A stretch of 64,000 nt of DNA from Beroe forskalii (Eukaryota; Ctenophora; Nuda; Beroida; Beroidae), in assembly GCA_011033025.1 (NCBI GenBank), contig WFMF01000007.1, positions 1,364,001-1,428,000 of the forward strand, written 5' to 3'. Shown here piece after piece: positions 11,409-20,664 of this stretch; position 1 is the first letter of the stretch; each line of letters starts with the position of its first letter. Below the pieces are notes generated by a model. That model was not told the origin of the DNA and did not search any database. It saw only the letters and a list, made by a program, of their open reading frames with translations. The translations under genes and the position numbers were made by a program.

Positions 11409-11670
11409 GTCGTGACCTGCCTATGGGCCCATAACCTGCCTATGGGCTTATATAAATTATGTAGGGGTCTATAGTATAGGTACTATAAGGCGTTTTAGTA
11501 TTGCCTTATAAATGTACCGTACAAGATATATTTATTGTAGGTATATTGTATAATGTAGTGTACTACTGTTTCTAATGCCAGTGTCGTGTAGTGAGGTGCA
11601 CCTGAGATTTACAGTTGAGCTGATACACGTACTTTCGTGTGGTAGTGCCTCAATACACGTCCCACACGTT

Positions 11671-11698
11671 TATATAGTAGCCGCTGAGGCAGATCAGT
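11671..11698 (+). promoter_or_regulatory. LTR core promoter candidate (TATA box and initiator)
   Basis: TATATAG at 11671-11677 is followed by TCAGT at 11694-11698 with spacing suited to RNA polymerase II. The same arrangement is in the 3' LTR. Transcription start is inferred, not shown. Confidence 0.5.
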
Positions 11699-11724
11699 CA
11701 GTTCTCAAAACGGAGCAACCACTG

Positions 11725-11746
11725 AGCTTAGCCTTCGGGCTAAGCT
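11725..11746 (+). other. Perfect hairpin with TTCG tetraloop in LTR
   Basis: AGCTTAGCC, TTCG, GGCTAAGCT: nine base pairs closed by C(UUCG)G. It lies about 30 nt downstream of the proposed transcription start and is duplicated in the 3' LTR (25665-25686). Probably an RNA structure near the 5' end of the genomic transcript. Confidence 0.7.
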
Positions 11747-11995
11747 GACTTCAATATGCACTCGGGAGCCTTGTTCTCCCTGGTGTAAGCTCTGCCCGTT
11801 GGAACTAACTCTCTCTTTCAGGACTACTTGTTTTAGTTTGAAGTTAGTTTGTCTTACTTTCATTTACTTGCTAGAGTTACCAAGTAGGCATTCTGTCGTT
11901 TCATTGCTTACTGCTTTTGACACTGAATCCACAGCACAGTTCAATTCAAGCTCGAACCTATAGTATAAGCTTACCCTATTCAACTGCTTATAATA

Positions 11996-12010
11996 TGGCG
12001 CGAACTGTTG
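11996..12010 (+). other. Primer binding site of 14.4-kb element
   Basis: TGGCGCGAACTGTTG starts three bases after the LTR end. The first ten bases equal those of the other LTR element's primer site, implying the same or a similar tRNA primer, which was not identified. Confidence 0.65.
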
Positions 12011-12636
12011 TTGACATTGAATTTTGTGGTGGTTTCGGTAATTTTATTCATACTTTGATCAGTTTTAGGAGCACAGCTTGGTTTTGATGAGAATTAGCTT
12101 GCATAATCAGTGAGTACCTGAGAATGGTTGCAAACAGGATTGGGCTTATTCACTGCTTTGGGGCGTTCTGGATTAGATGTTACAATGGTAGCATCTTTAC
12201 GAAATTGGTGATGTTACGAGGGTAACATCAAGTTCTCAGGTCAAGTTGTGAATGAATAACTGAATGGGCACATACGCTGCGGTTGGATATTTTGTCATGA
12301 GGCATGCACATGACATATTTTGGGCAGCATGTGCGGTTTAATATCACATAGCTTCAGCTTCAGCACTCCTTTAGCGATCATTGTATTAGTTATTTTGATA
12401 TTTTTAGTTCATTTGACGTACCTGCTACCTGTTTTTTTGACGTTGATTCTACTGCTTCTTTTTAGTTGTTTTCGGCAGATCTTTGCTGTACGTGCTGTTG
12501 TTAGTTTTTGACTGTTTGTAGTAGTTCGATCAGTTGTTTGTCTGATTTAGCTTTTGTAACTTTTTTCCGTTGTTTGTAGTGTGAAGGTTTATTGTTTATT
12601 GACTCGCACAGCTATCGACTTTGGTGTTATTGTTAT
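12011..12636 (+). other. Untranslated leader of 14.4-kb element
   Basis: Between the primer site and the nested repeat. It is T-rich with short ORFs only (the longest is about 60 codons, hydrophobic and without family resemblance). No gene is called. Confidence 0.4.
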
Positions 12637-13840
12637 ACTAGCGTTTGCCCGCGAAGATTCGCGGAAACAATCAACCTGATACCTTTGGTTTATCTTGTAT
12701 CCAGCAGCCAACAGCTACTTGCATCATGACCTCATCTTGGAATTTGATAAGTAATTGGATCACCATTACCGCTTATCGAGGATTACAGATACCTTAGTGG
12801 TAGAAATTAAGATGTGTATTTATTAAGGACGTACTAATTAAGAAGTGTACTAATTAAGGCAGTAAAATTTCTCCAAAAATCAGGCAATTCTAGGACTAAA
12901 TTTCACGTTGTTTCACCAATTTTCAACCAAAAATACCGATGTGAAAACAAGAAGAGGGCATCTATGAAACATAGACAAAAGTAAAGGTAGGCGTTCTAGA
13001 GAAACAGATTAGCAAACGGGTCAATGAGCATTGAGCATCATTGAGTCAACGCCATGTTCTTTGCAATGTTTCACTGCCTCCGTTTGATGAAAGATTGGCC
13101 GATGATTCCGCTGAAATTTTTAAGGCCTTGTTTCCTGATGAAAACGTCGAAGAAGATATCGAAGATGGTTCTATTTGGCTTGAGGTGGAAGATATGGATA
13201 ATGGAAGATGTGCAGGAAGACGAAGAAGCTGTAGAAATGCCTATAATTTTCAATTTTCATCGAGTGATAATTGTTTATCATATCAAATTTGATTTATTCT
13301 GCACTGATGCTTTCGCTGAAAAATTCTGAACCTGTATTGAGAGAAAATAGAATGCCTTAATTTTGTAGTGAAAGAAAAGATAGGTATAGATGTACAAATC
13401 TTTACTTAAACAAAATTTTCTAAAATTTTGGTATTGTACAAATTACGGTAGGTAGAAATTAAGATTTGTAGAATTTAAGGAGTGTACTATTTAAGGCAGT
13501 AAAATTGCATGCTACCTTAAATAGTACACTTCTTAATTTCTACCACTAAGGTATTCGCGGAAATGCACTGCACAACATACTTTAGTACTTTGTAATTTGA
13601 GATCACCTATATAATATTGCCTTTCCATAGCATATATTAGCATTAGTAAACGCATGATATTTATTATGCAAATAACTAATCAACGGATGGTCCAATTCAA
13701 ATTTTCCTTAAATAGTAATAAGCCCCTTAATTGAGAGAAGATTTTCCCGAAAAAACGATCAAAAATATCAAATGCACTTCTTAAATAGTCATTTTACACA
13801 GACAGACAGACAGATGCACGAACACTCTGAAATTATTAAT
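12637..13840 (+). repeat. Interspersed repeat, copy 2, split by a MITE
   Basis: Similar to the reverse complement of 3403-3837. It begins ACTAGCGTTTGCCCGCGAAG and ends GAAATTATTAATATAG after a (CAGA)n stretch. It is interrupted at 12792-13551 by a TA-flanked MITE; the copy at 3403-3837 shows the uninterrupted sequence. It lies in the leader of the 14.4-kb LTR element, upstream of gag. Confidence 0.75.
12792..13551. mobile_element. TA-flanked MITE, CCTTAGTGG family
   Basis: 760 bp with terminal inverted repeats CCTTAGTGGTAGAAATTAAG and TA on both sides (12790-12791, 13552-13553). The paralogous copy at 3403-3837 reads ...GATTACAGATATTCGCGG... with a single TA, an empty-site proof of the boundaries. 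Two overlapping frames near 13041-13329 encode about 85-90 residues with an acidic stretch (D-E-N-V-E-E-D-I-E-D-G); this could be a transposase remnant but no motif supports it. The TIR resembles the CCTTAGTAC element at 9070-9945. Confidence 0.85.
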
Positions 13841-14393
13841 ATAGATCGAATAAGACTAGATAGGGATTTCCTTTCTCGTAGTTTTCTAGTTAGTTGTGGA
13901 ATACCTAGTTTGCGTACATTCTCACAGTTATTATACCAGTATTTTTAATCATCTGGTAAAGAATAGTAATGAGTATGTAACAAATCATCATATTTGATTC
14001 TGGAATGCGATAAGACTGTTATATAAGCCCTTAATTGATAAGTATGACAAATCGGTGTATATAATATTTTTTTGTGTATTTATAAGAACAGCGACAAGCT
14101 GATGAACGTTGGTAGTAACTGTCCTACCTATATTGTTTTGAATACCGTCGGTCGTCTACTTAAGTAAACTGTTTTTATAATTTAAATTGCTGTTATACTT
14201 ATATTAGGTTATCCAAATTGACTACGATTTCTCCTCGCTGCTCCTTCACATCTCGGAACTCTCACTGCCAAGCCGTCTCATCGTCTCTACTCCATTATCA
14301 GTTCCATTTTTAAACTACATTATAAAAGCCATTATTGAAATTTCCAATTTGGTAGCTCAGCCGCTAAGTTACATTGTTGGTACAGATTAAGGC
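13841..14393 (+). other. Leader between nested repeat and gag
   Basis: Untranslated leader of the LTR element. No ORF or recognisable repeat is seen. Confidence 0.4.
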
Positions 14394-15776
14394 ATGGATG
14401 AAGCAACGAAGGCAGAAGTTAAAACAATTGCAGAGGAAGCAGCCAAGCTTCTGATCCGGGAGGCTCAAGTGGATCAAGAAAATAACACGGTGACTGCCAC
14501 CTTACCTTCCAAAAAGCCGAGTATTTTCAGGAGTAAAATCGATGACATTGATGAATTCTTGGTCGTTTGGGAGAACTATGCCCGGGTTAAGAATATCCCA
14601 CAGGATAAAAGATTAGCATCATTCAGAACCTACTTAGACGCATCAGCGCAGGAGAAGCTACAGAACCAGGATTTCAACGATAAGTCTTGGAATGATGTCA
14701 AATTGCTGCTCCGAGAAGTTCTAGACAACAAACTTTCTGCTATGGAAGCCAGACAGCTCATGATTGATGCTATGCAAGAGGTAAAAGAAGCACCAGTGGA
14801 CTTTGGCTTCAGGTTGGAGAAATTGAGTAAAAAGGCATATCCGGACAACGAGGTCACCAGAATCCAAAATCTTGCTGATTGCTTTATAAGAGGGCTTAAC
14901 TCTGACGTCGCAGCCATGAAGTTGCTGTCTTCAGATTCAAAAGGGAAGACATTCTCTCAGCAAGTAGCTATAGCCCAAGAAGTCTACAACGCAACAAAGA
15001 TCCGAAGGAGTAGACAAGATGAACAAGTATTTGGCGTGCAAGCAACATCCAGTCAGAATGTAGCAGCCAATAATTCATTGAGAGAGCAAGTGGATCGTCT
15101 AACAGCTATCGTATCTTCCAATGAAGTCAAAGAATCCCAAAAGCAGCATCAAGAGCTCACGGAGCTGTTAAAGGAACAGACTAATGCTCTCAACAACCTC
15201 TCCATAAATCAAGTCCAATTACAACAGCAGCAGCAGCAAAACTTTGGACAACAGCAGCGACAAGGTTACCAGAGATTTCAGCAGCATCAGCAACCTTTCA
15301 GAGGCGGCAGAAACAAGCAGAAGCGACAGAAAAATTGTTACGCCTGTGGCAGCCCACATCACCTTAGAGATAGATGCCCGGAGTATCAAAAGATGTTAAA
15401 TTCTCACGCAATTTCATATCCCGGAAACGCCAAACCAGTGCATGGATACTTCAACGAAAGCAATTTTCAGAGCGCCCACAATCAGTACCCTGAACAATAC
15501 CCAGGCCAAAGATATAATACTTATTACGTCCCAGTACCACAAAGTCAGACTCAAAAGCCACAGACAAAGATGGCAGAGCAAAGATTCCCAGCAGAAGGCT
15601 CAGGTCAGAATGGATACGAGCATCATCACGGAGGAAGTCAGAACTCTTGGCAAGCTCCCAGTACTCTTAATAATAGCTATGGGCAAGCACAAAATCAAAC
15701 ATCTGCATCTAGTCTACAGGGAAATCCTAGTGGATCAAATGGTCATTTAAACTACAACAGGCCCTCGAATCAGTAA
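14394..15776 (+). CDS. gag: Ty3/gypsy gag of 14.4-kb element
   Basis: 460 codons from an ATG to TAA (15774-15776). The N-terminal half is a Gag capsid-like region (I-D-D-I-D-E-F-L-V-V-W-E-N-Y near residue 45, then a helical region ending N-S-D-V-A-A-M-K-L-L). A glutamine-rich tract follows (about 265-300), then one CCHC zinc knuckle (C-Y-A-C, H, C) near residue 318, then a Q/N/S/Y-rich tail. The product would form the particle shell and bind RNA. A TTTAAAC slippery site lies eight codons before the stop, and pol follows in the -1 frame. Confidence 0.9.
   Translation: MDEATKAEVKTIAEEAAKLLIREAQVDQENNTVTATLPSKKPSIFRSKIDDIDEFLVVWENYARVKNIPQDKRLASFRTYLDASAQEKLQNQDFNDKSWNDVKLLLREVLDNKLSAMEARQLMIDAMQEVKEAPVDFGFRLEKLSKKAYPDNEVTRIQNLADCFIRGLNSDVAAMKLLSSDSKGKTFSQQVAIAQEVYNATKIRRSRQDEQVFGVQATSSQNVAANNSLREQVDRLTAIVSSNEVKESQKQHQELTELLKEQTNALNNLSINQVQLQQQQQQNFGQQQRQGYQRFQQHQQPFRGGRNKQKRQKNCYACGSPHHLRDRCPEYQKMLNSHAISYPGNAKPVHGYFNESNFQSAHNQYPEQYPGQRYNTYYVPVPQSQTQKPQTKMAEQRFPAEGSGQNGYEHHHGGSQNSWQAPSTLNNSYGQAQNQTSASSLQGNPSGSNGHLNYNRPSNQ
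15746..15752 (+). promoter_or_regulatory. -1 ribosomal frameshift site TTTAAAC (gag to protease)
   Basis: T TTA AAC lies on gag codons CAT TTA AAC. A -1 slip opens a frame that continues without stop into the protease (D-S-G-A). This is a well-known -1 frameshift heptamer. Downstream structure was not modelled. Confidence 0.75.
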
Positions 15777-16342
15777 ATACGGGGGCCAGAATACAGCCTT
15801 GTGAGGAAACTGTAGCTAGTGTAGAGCAGAGCATAGAGAAAAGATCATCTGAACCAGGTGCGGCGTATATCAAAGTGAATCTGAATGGCTGTAAAATATA
15901 TGCGCTCTTAGACTCTGGGGCATCTGTATCCCTCATCTCTAAAGACCTATTTGACTCCTCATCGATACAAGTGGCAATGAACAATGCTAACACTTCCGTG
16001 CAAAATCTTAACGGGGTCACAGGAACTAAGATTGATGTCTTTGGAAAAATAACTGACGTTTCCTTAGACATAAAAAGTACTAACTTCGCTACTGATCTAT
16101 TCATTGTCGGTAATATAGCTGAAAAATTGATCTTGGGTAGAGACTTCATGCAAAGGCACAAATTTGTTCTAGACTATGCAAACTACACATTTGAGAACGA
16201 TAAAATTTTAGTTCCTATTCTTTCCTTATCCAGAAAGCAACATAGTCTACCAGTTACATGTGTTTCTAATGTGACAATAAAGCCTAAAACAAAGGAAATG
16301 AAACAAAGGAGATTGAGTGTGCAATTAATCTCAACGGAATAG
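15753..16342 (+). CDS. pol: Retropepsin-like protease of 14.4-kb element
   Basis: The -1 frame relative to gag is open from the slippery site. The aspartic protease motif A-L-L-D-S-G-A-S is near 15900-15924, and the second conserved block I-L-G-R-D-F follows near 16130-16150 (retropepsin I-L-G-x-D type). The frame ends at TAG 16340-16342, while the reverse transcriptase continues in a different frame. The likely cause is an imperfect 14-bp tandem duplication (16287-16300 and 16301-16314). No canonical second slippery heptamer lies in the overlap, so this looks like damage, not a designed protease/RT frameshift. Confidence 0.85.
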
Positions 16343-19062
16343 TGCCAGGGACATCAATATTCACGCCATTCCTTGAATTTGAGTATGCTGATAGTGCTAT
16401 TCTCAACGTAACATCGGAATGTTTAACTTTTAGCATCATGAATCAGTCGGATGAAGATATTGAATTTCAGGAAGGACAAACTATGGGAAAAGTCGAGTCC
16501 ATATCAGCAGATACTCTGATCAGTTACGTAGAAGAATCACAGATAAACCTCGAAGAACGGTATAAAGATCCTGTTAGAACAGAGAAAATCTTGGAAGAAC
16601 TGGAAATCGACAAATTGGACCACCTGACGGACGTTCAGAAACAAAAGCTGAAGGATCTTGTCTCAGATTTCCCGGACATTTGGGCATTGGAAAGAGCTGA
16701 ACTTGGGTTAACAGATTGGGTTACTCACAAGATAAATCTAACAACAGAAAAGCCAATTGTAGCGGAGAGGAAATTCAGGAAGATTCCTCTAGCATATCAA
16801 CAGTTTGCTAAAGATGAAATAAATGAGCTCTTAGAACTTGATATTATTGAGAGATCAGATTCCGAATATTCTTCACCAGTCTTTTTCATGAGACGAAATG
16901 GAAAATCCAGGATCTTGACAGACTTTCGAGTCATAAACTCATGGACAGTGAGAAGTCAAAGTACCCTACCTAGCTTGGAAACCATTATCTGTGCTTGGCC
17001 AAATTCGACCTTGTTCTCTAGTATGGATTTCCGAGATGGTTACATGCAGGTGGCCATCCATCCTGATGACAGGAAAAAATGTGCGTTTACAATCCCTTCT
17101 GTCGGACATTTCAACTGGAAAAGAGTCTGCCTAGGTCTAAATGGTGCTCCAGCAACATTCATGGGACTTGTGGAGAAGATACTGCAGCCTCTGGAGTACT
17201 CTCAGGCTCAGGCATTTTTGGACGATATCATCAGCGGAGCTAAAGATTTTGAAACCATGTTGAGAAACCTGAAAGCTATTTTTGAAAGAATCAGGCAGTC
17301 TGGTCTCAAGTTAAAGCCTTCTAAAACTAAACTTTGCCGACAAGAATTGGATTTCCTGGGAGTAGTCCTTACTCCAGACGGCATCAAAGCTTCTGAACAT
17401 AAATTGAAAGCTATTCTGCAGATCCCTGAACCTACAACATACCTCCAAATACAGAAATTCATGGGTATGTGCGTATTTTACAAAAGATTCATCAAAGACT
17501 TCGCCGTCATCGCAGCTCCCCTGTCGCAGGAACTGAAAGGCGTGAAAAATACCAGTGATAAAGTAACTCTTTCACCTGAAGCCAAGAATGCTTTCAAGAT
17601 TCTCAAGGAGAAGTTAACCAACCCTCCTTGTCTTGCTTTCCCGGACAAAAATTGTAAAACTTTTGTCTTGGTGACGGATGCCAGTGGTAGTGGTATGGGA
17701 GGAGTTTTATCTATGATTTCGGATGATGATTTGGAAAGACCCGTCGCATACAGCTCCAAAATGTTCAATAAACACCAAAAGAAATATGAGACGTATAAAA
17801 AGGAACTTTACAGTCTGTTATACAACTGTGTGTACTTCAAGCACTACTTGCTAGGGAAGCATTTCATTGCATATGTGGATAATATAACGGTGTCATATCT
17901 GAAGAGTCTAAATACTTCAAATTGTAGTATCATGCTAAATTGGTTAAATAAATTAGCAGAATTCGATTTCACTCTGCATCATAGGAAAGGCTCTAAGATT
18001 GCTAATGCAGATTACTTATCCAGAATTTACAACTTATATCCCGATCTGGAAGGTGACACACGTGACATGTTACAGGAAGATCTGGACAAAGACGTCGTTT
18101 TCTTGGTGCAGAGTGACAGCCAAGACTATCAGATGCATGGGGAGAAAAGAACTCTTCTTGAGGAACAAATGAAAGATGATACACTGCATGAGGTGAGGAG
18201 ATGGCTCATAGACAAAGTACATCCACAGAAAAAGGACGCCAAGTTTCTCCATGAAGATCTCAGGAAGTATTATAATTCTCTGGACAGTCTGAGGATAAAT
18301 GACGATGGGGTGATAGAGAGAAAATGGACTAAAGACGCATTAGGGGAAGAAAGGTGGCTACTCTGTGTTCCAAAAGACCTTAGACAGTTGGTGATTTCTA
18401 TGCACCATGATCTACCAAGTGTAGCACATCAGAGCTCAGAACGCACACTGTCAAGATTAAGGGAGAAATACTATTTCCCCAAGATGGCACTTGAAGTCGA
18501 ATTGTTCGTTAAAACTTGCCCGACATGTTTCAAGCACAATCTACCTTTCCACGCCAAAGATAAAGCTGAACTAACTCCATTGAAAGTATCTGCACCAGGA
18601 ATTATGACGTCATATGACATATTTGGGCCAGTTGTATCCTCAGGCATTAGATACGCTTTAATCATGATTGACCATTTTACAAAATGGCTGGAATGCTTCA
18701 CTCTGGAGGTAGCGTCCGCTAAGGAAGTTGCTGTAGCGTTTATAAACAATTGGATCACCAGACACGGCGTACCAATTTATTTGAGATCTGACAGAGGTTC
18801 ATCAGTCGCTACAGCAAATGTTATTCACGAAATGAATAACGTGCTAGGAATCCAAGCTTTACCAACCACAGCATACAGACCCTGTGGAAATTCTCAGAGT
18901 GAACGATGCATCAGGTCCATCAAAGCTGCAATAAGTAAAGTGTGTGAGGAATATCCAGAGAAATGGCACACCTTTCTACCTCAAATAGTGTGGGCTCACA
19001 ACACAGGTACTAACAGCTCCATGAAATTCTCTCCATTCTTCCTGGAACATGGACGCCACTGA
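16342..19062 (+). CDS. pol: Reverse transcriptase, RNase H and integrase core
   Basis: About 906 codons, with no real start codon (the frame opens inside the protease overlap). RT domain residues run about 130-330 with catalytic F-L-D-D at 17216-17227 (Phe in place of the usual Tyr). RNase H starts at V-T-D-A-S-G-S (about residue 443) and ends with N-A-D-Y-L-S-R. Integrase has the H-H-C-C zinc region (H-H-D-L-P-S-V-A-H then C-P-T-C, residues 686-730) and a D, D, E core: Y-D-I-F-G-P, S-D-R-G-S and N-S-Q-S-E-R, the last two acids 36 residues apart. The frame stops at TGA 19060-19062 in the middle of integrase; the same frame resumes at once, so this is a nonsense mutation. Confidence 0.9.
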   Translation: MPGTSIFTPFLEFEYADSAILNVTSECLTFSIMNQSDEDIEFQEGQTMGKVESISADTLISYVEESQINLEERYKDPVRTEKILEELEIDKLDHLTDVQKQKLKDLVSDFPDIWALERAELGLTDWVTHKINLTTEKPIVAERKFRKIPLAYQQFAKDEINELLELDIIERSDSEYSSPVFFMRRNGKSRILTDFRVINSWTVRSQSTLPSLETIICAWPNSTLFSSMDFRDGYMQVAIHPDDRKKCAFTIPSVGHFNWKRVCLGLNGAPATFMGLVEKILQPLEYSQAQAFLDDIISGAKDFETMLRNLKAIFERIRQSGLKLKPSKTKLCRQELDFLGVVLTPDGIKASEHKLKAILQIPEPTTYLQIQKFMGMCVFYKRFIKDFAVIAAPLSQELKGVKNTSDKVTLSPEAKNAFKILKEKLTNPPCLAFPDKNCKTFVLVTDASGSGMGGVLSMISDDDLERPVAYSSKMFNKHQKKYETYKKELYSLLYNCVYFKHYLLGKHFIAYVDNITVSYLKSLNTSNCSIMLNWLNKLAEFDFTLHHRKGSKIANADYLSRIYNLYPDLEGDTRDMLQEDLDKDVVFLVQSDSQDYQMHGEKRTLLEEQMKDDTLHEVRRWLIDKVHPQKKDAKFLHEDLRKYYNSLDSLRINDDGVIERKWTKDALGEERWLLCVPKDLRQLVISMHHDLPSVAHQSSERTLSRLREKYYFPKMALEVELFVKTCPTCFKHNLPFHAKDKAELTPLKVSAPGIMTSYDIFGPVVSSGIRYALIMIDHFTKWLECFTLEVASAKEVAVAFINNWITRHGVPIYLRSDRGSSVATANVIHEMNNVLGIQALPTTAYRPCGNSQSERCIRSIKAAISKVCEEYPEKWHTFLPQIVWAHNTGTNSSMKFSPFFLEHGRH

Positions 19063-19791
19063 TATGCAGCTGATATGGCTTTGGGTACAACAAGTACTAA
19101 ATTCTATGAATCTCAGGCACACTATGGATCTGATCTGTATCAAACCATGAATAAAGTGTACAACATTGCCAAAGAAAACCTCGGAGTAACTCACGAATGG
19201 CAAAAACGATATCATGACCTGGGAAAGAAAGAGACTCTTTACAATGTGGGGGACAAAGTACTGGTATACAAACCTTTCCCCCAGGGCACGGAGTACACTA
19301 AGTTCAAATCACACTATTTTGGCCCATATACTATCACAAAGAAGATTGGTACATTCCTCTACGAGATTGATCTGAATAAAGGTAATGGCGCAGTGGATGT
19401 GGTCCATATGGAACGGATGAGGAAGGTTCCAGATAACTTGAGGAAGAAAGATCGGTCAAACAAGGTCGGTCAACCAGAGCAGCATGACACGGAAATGGAC
19501 GAGCATCTGAATCGTGGAAGTTTGGAGGACCCTGATGCTGATAGTTCAGACAGCTCCGACTCGGATGACGACGTTATTCATCATTTATTATCAAAGAATG
19601 TTAGTATTAGAAATAGTTCAGCAAGTGAAGGTGCTAGCACGAGCGTGCCTATATTAGTAGAAGCTGACGAAAGTGTTGATCATGATCAGTCAGACTTGCA
19701 TGTGGGAGCAGCTCAAGGACAAAGAGCCGATGGAGGCTATAATCTTAGACCTCGAGTAAATTTGAAGGCTCCGAAGAAAACATATCAGTGA
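19063..19791 (+). CDS. pol: Integrase C-terminal region with GPY domain
   Basis: Same frame as the preceding pol ORF, separated from it by one TGA. It contains V-G-D-K-V-L-V-Y-K-P followed by H-Y-F-G-P-Y-T-I, the SH3-like GPY/F domain of Ty3 integrases. An acidic serine-rich tail follows (S-S-D-S-S-D-S-D-D-D) with the G-G-Y-N-L-R-P-R ending typical of these proteins. It binds DNA nonspecifically and may steer target choice. Stop at 19789-19791. Confidence 0.85.
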   Translation, partial: YAADMALGTTSTKFYESQAHYGSDLYQTMNKVYNIAKENLGVTHEWQKRYHDLGKKETLYNVGDKVLVYKPFPQGTEYTKFKSHYFGPYTITKKIGTFLYEIDLNKGNGAVDVVHMERMRKVPDNLRKKDRSNKVGQPEQHDTEMDEHLNRGSLEDPDADSSDSSDSDDDVIHHLLSKNVSIRNSSASEGASTSVPILVEADESVDHDQSDLHVGAAQGQRADGGYNLRPRVNLKAPKKTYQ

Positions 19792-19912
19792 TATATGTTT
19801 GATGTTTAGTTTGAATGTTTGCAAGTTGAATGGTACCTTATGTGAATTGTGCACATTTTATAATAAAATGTTAGAAAAGTTGTGGAGTCATTTGGCCACG
19901 GCTCCCACTTAA

Positions 19913-20523
19913 AGGCCCCCGAACGCAAAATTTTGACTTTAGCTAATTCTATAGATCTTAGGGCGTGAAGTAGAATGTACTTTGTCCCACCCTCTAACTC
20001 TAATTAGTTTAGCTGCTATGAGCGATTGAAAATAGGTATGGCAGCAGAGAATTCATGTTTACATACCATAATTTGAATAAACGGCAATCTTTGATGCATC
20101 ATAATTAGTCTTCTGAACAATCAATTTTGACCAAAGTTTTTTTGGTGAGTGGGTCAAAACATTGTCTAAATGATAAAATGGTTGCCGAGTATGTCAAATC
20201 ATTTTTAGCGATGAATAATCGCATTTCAATTTACTGCATGAATATTCACTGTTGCCCTATATATATTTTGTTAGAATAACGTGTAGCATGCACTGTAATG
20301 TGATACGTATCGTCATCACGTACGAAGAAATATCCGCCGTACTACTGGGAAAATTCTGCTGCCCTTTGATGAATTTCGTAACTAAATTAGCTATTACAGT
20401 AGCGGCTTCGAGCATCATATTGAAACCGGATTTTCGCTCTTATTGTTGATATTTCACCTATAAGAACACATTCCACCATAAAAAATGGAAAATTAAAATT
20501 TGAAATTTCTCGGTCGGGGGCCT
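19913..20523. mobile_element. TTAA-flanked MITE between pol and env
   Basis: 611 bp with inverted ends AGGCCCCCGAACG and, read inwards from the right, AGGCCCCCGACCG. TTAA lies on both sides (19909-19912, 20524-20527). There is no transposase. The TTAA-AGG tip is close to the TTAAAGGRR consensus of T2/Kolobok MITEs, like the element at 2463-4711, but the next two bases differ. It is inserted in the pol-env spacer of the LTR element. Confidence 0.82.
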
Positions 20524-20664
20524 TTAAAAAACTGTTAAAATTGAAAAAAATAAAATAAAAAACATGAAAATAATTTTAGTGTTTACGTGAAGTCACGTTA
20601 TCTAGAAACATGTAAGCTATTTACGAGTTTATGGTTAAACTGATCAGTTGCTCTTGCAGAAAGT

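Larger units (their letters stand above)
11484..11992 (+). mobile_element. 5' LTR of the 14.4-kb Ty3/gypsy element
   Basis: 509 bp, from TATAAGG to CTTATA (6-bp inverted tips). It is preceded by GTAC (11480-11483), which is found again right after the 3' LTR (25926-25929). The only difference noticed from the 3' LTR is a 7-bp deletion there, so the insertion is young by LTR comparison. The LTR contains a TATATAG box (11671) and, about 25 bp later, a TCAGT initiator-like word (11694). Confidence 0.92.

Noticed and set aside
13041..13329. Two overlapping acidic ORFs in the CCTTAGTGG MITE
   Set aside because: Too short and without a transposase motif; mentioned as a possible remnant only.
16287..16342. 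Second programmed frameshift between protease and RT
   Set aside because: No canonical slippery heptamer lies in register in the short overlap; an imperfect 14-bp tandem duplication explains the frame change better.
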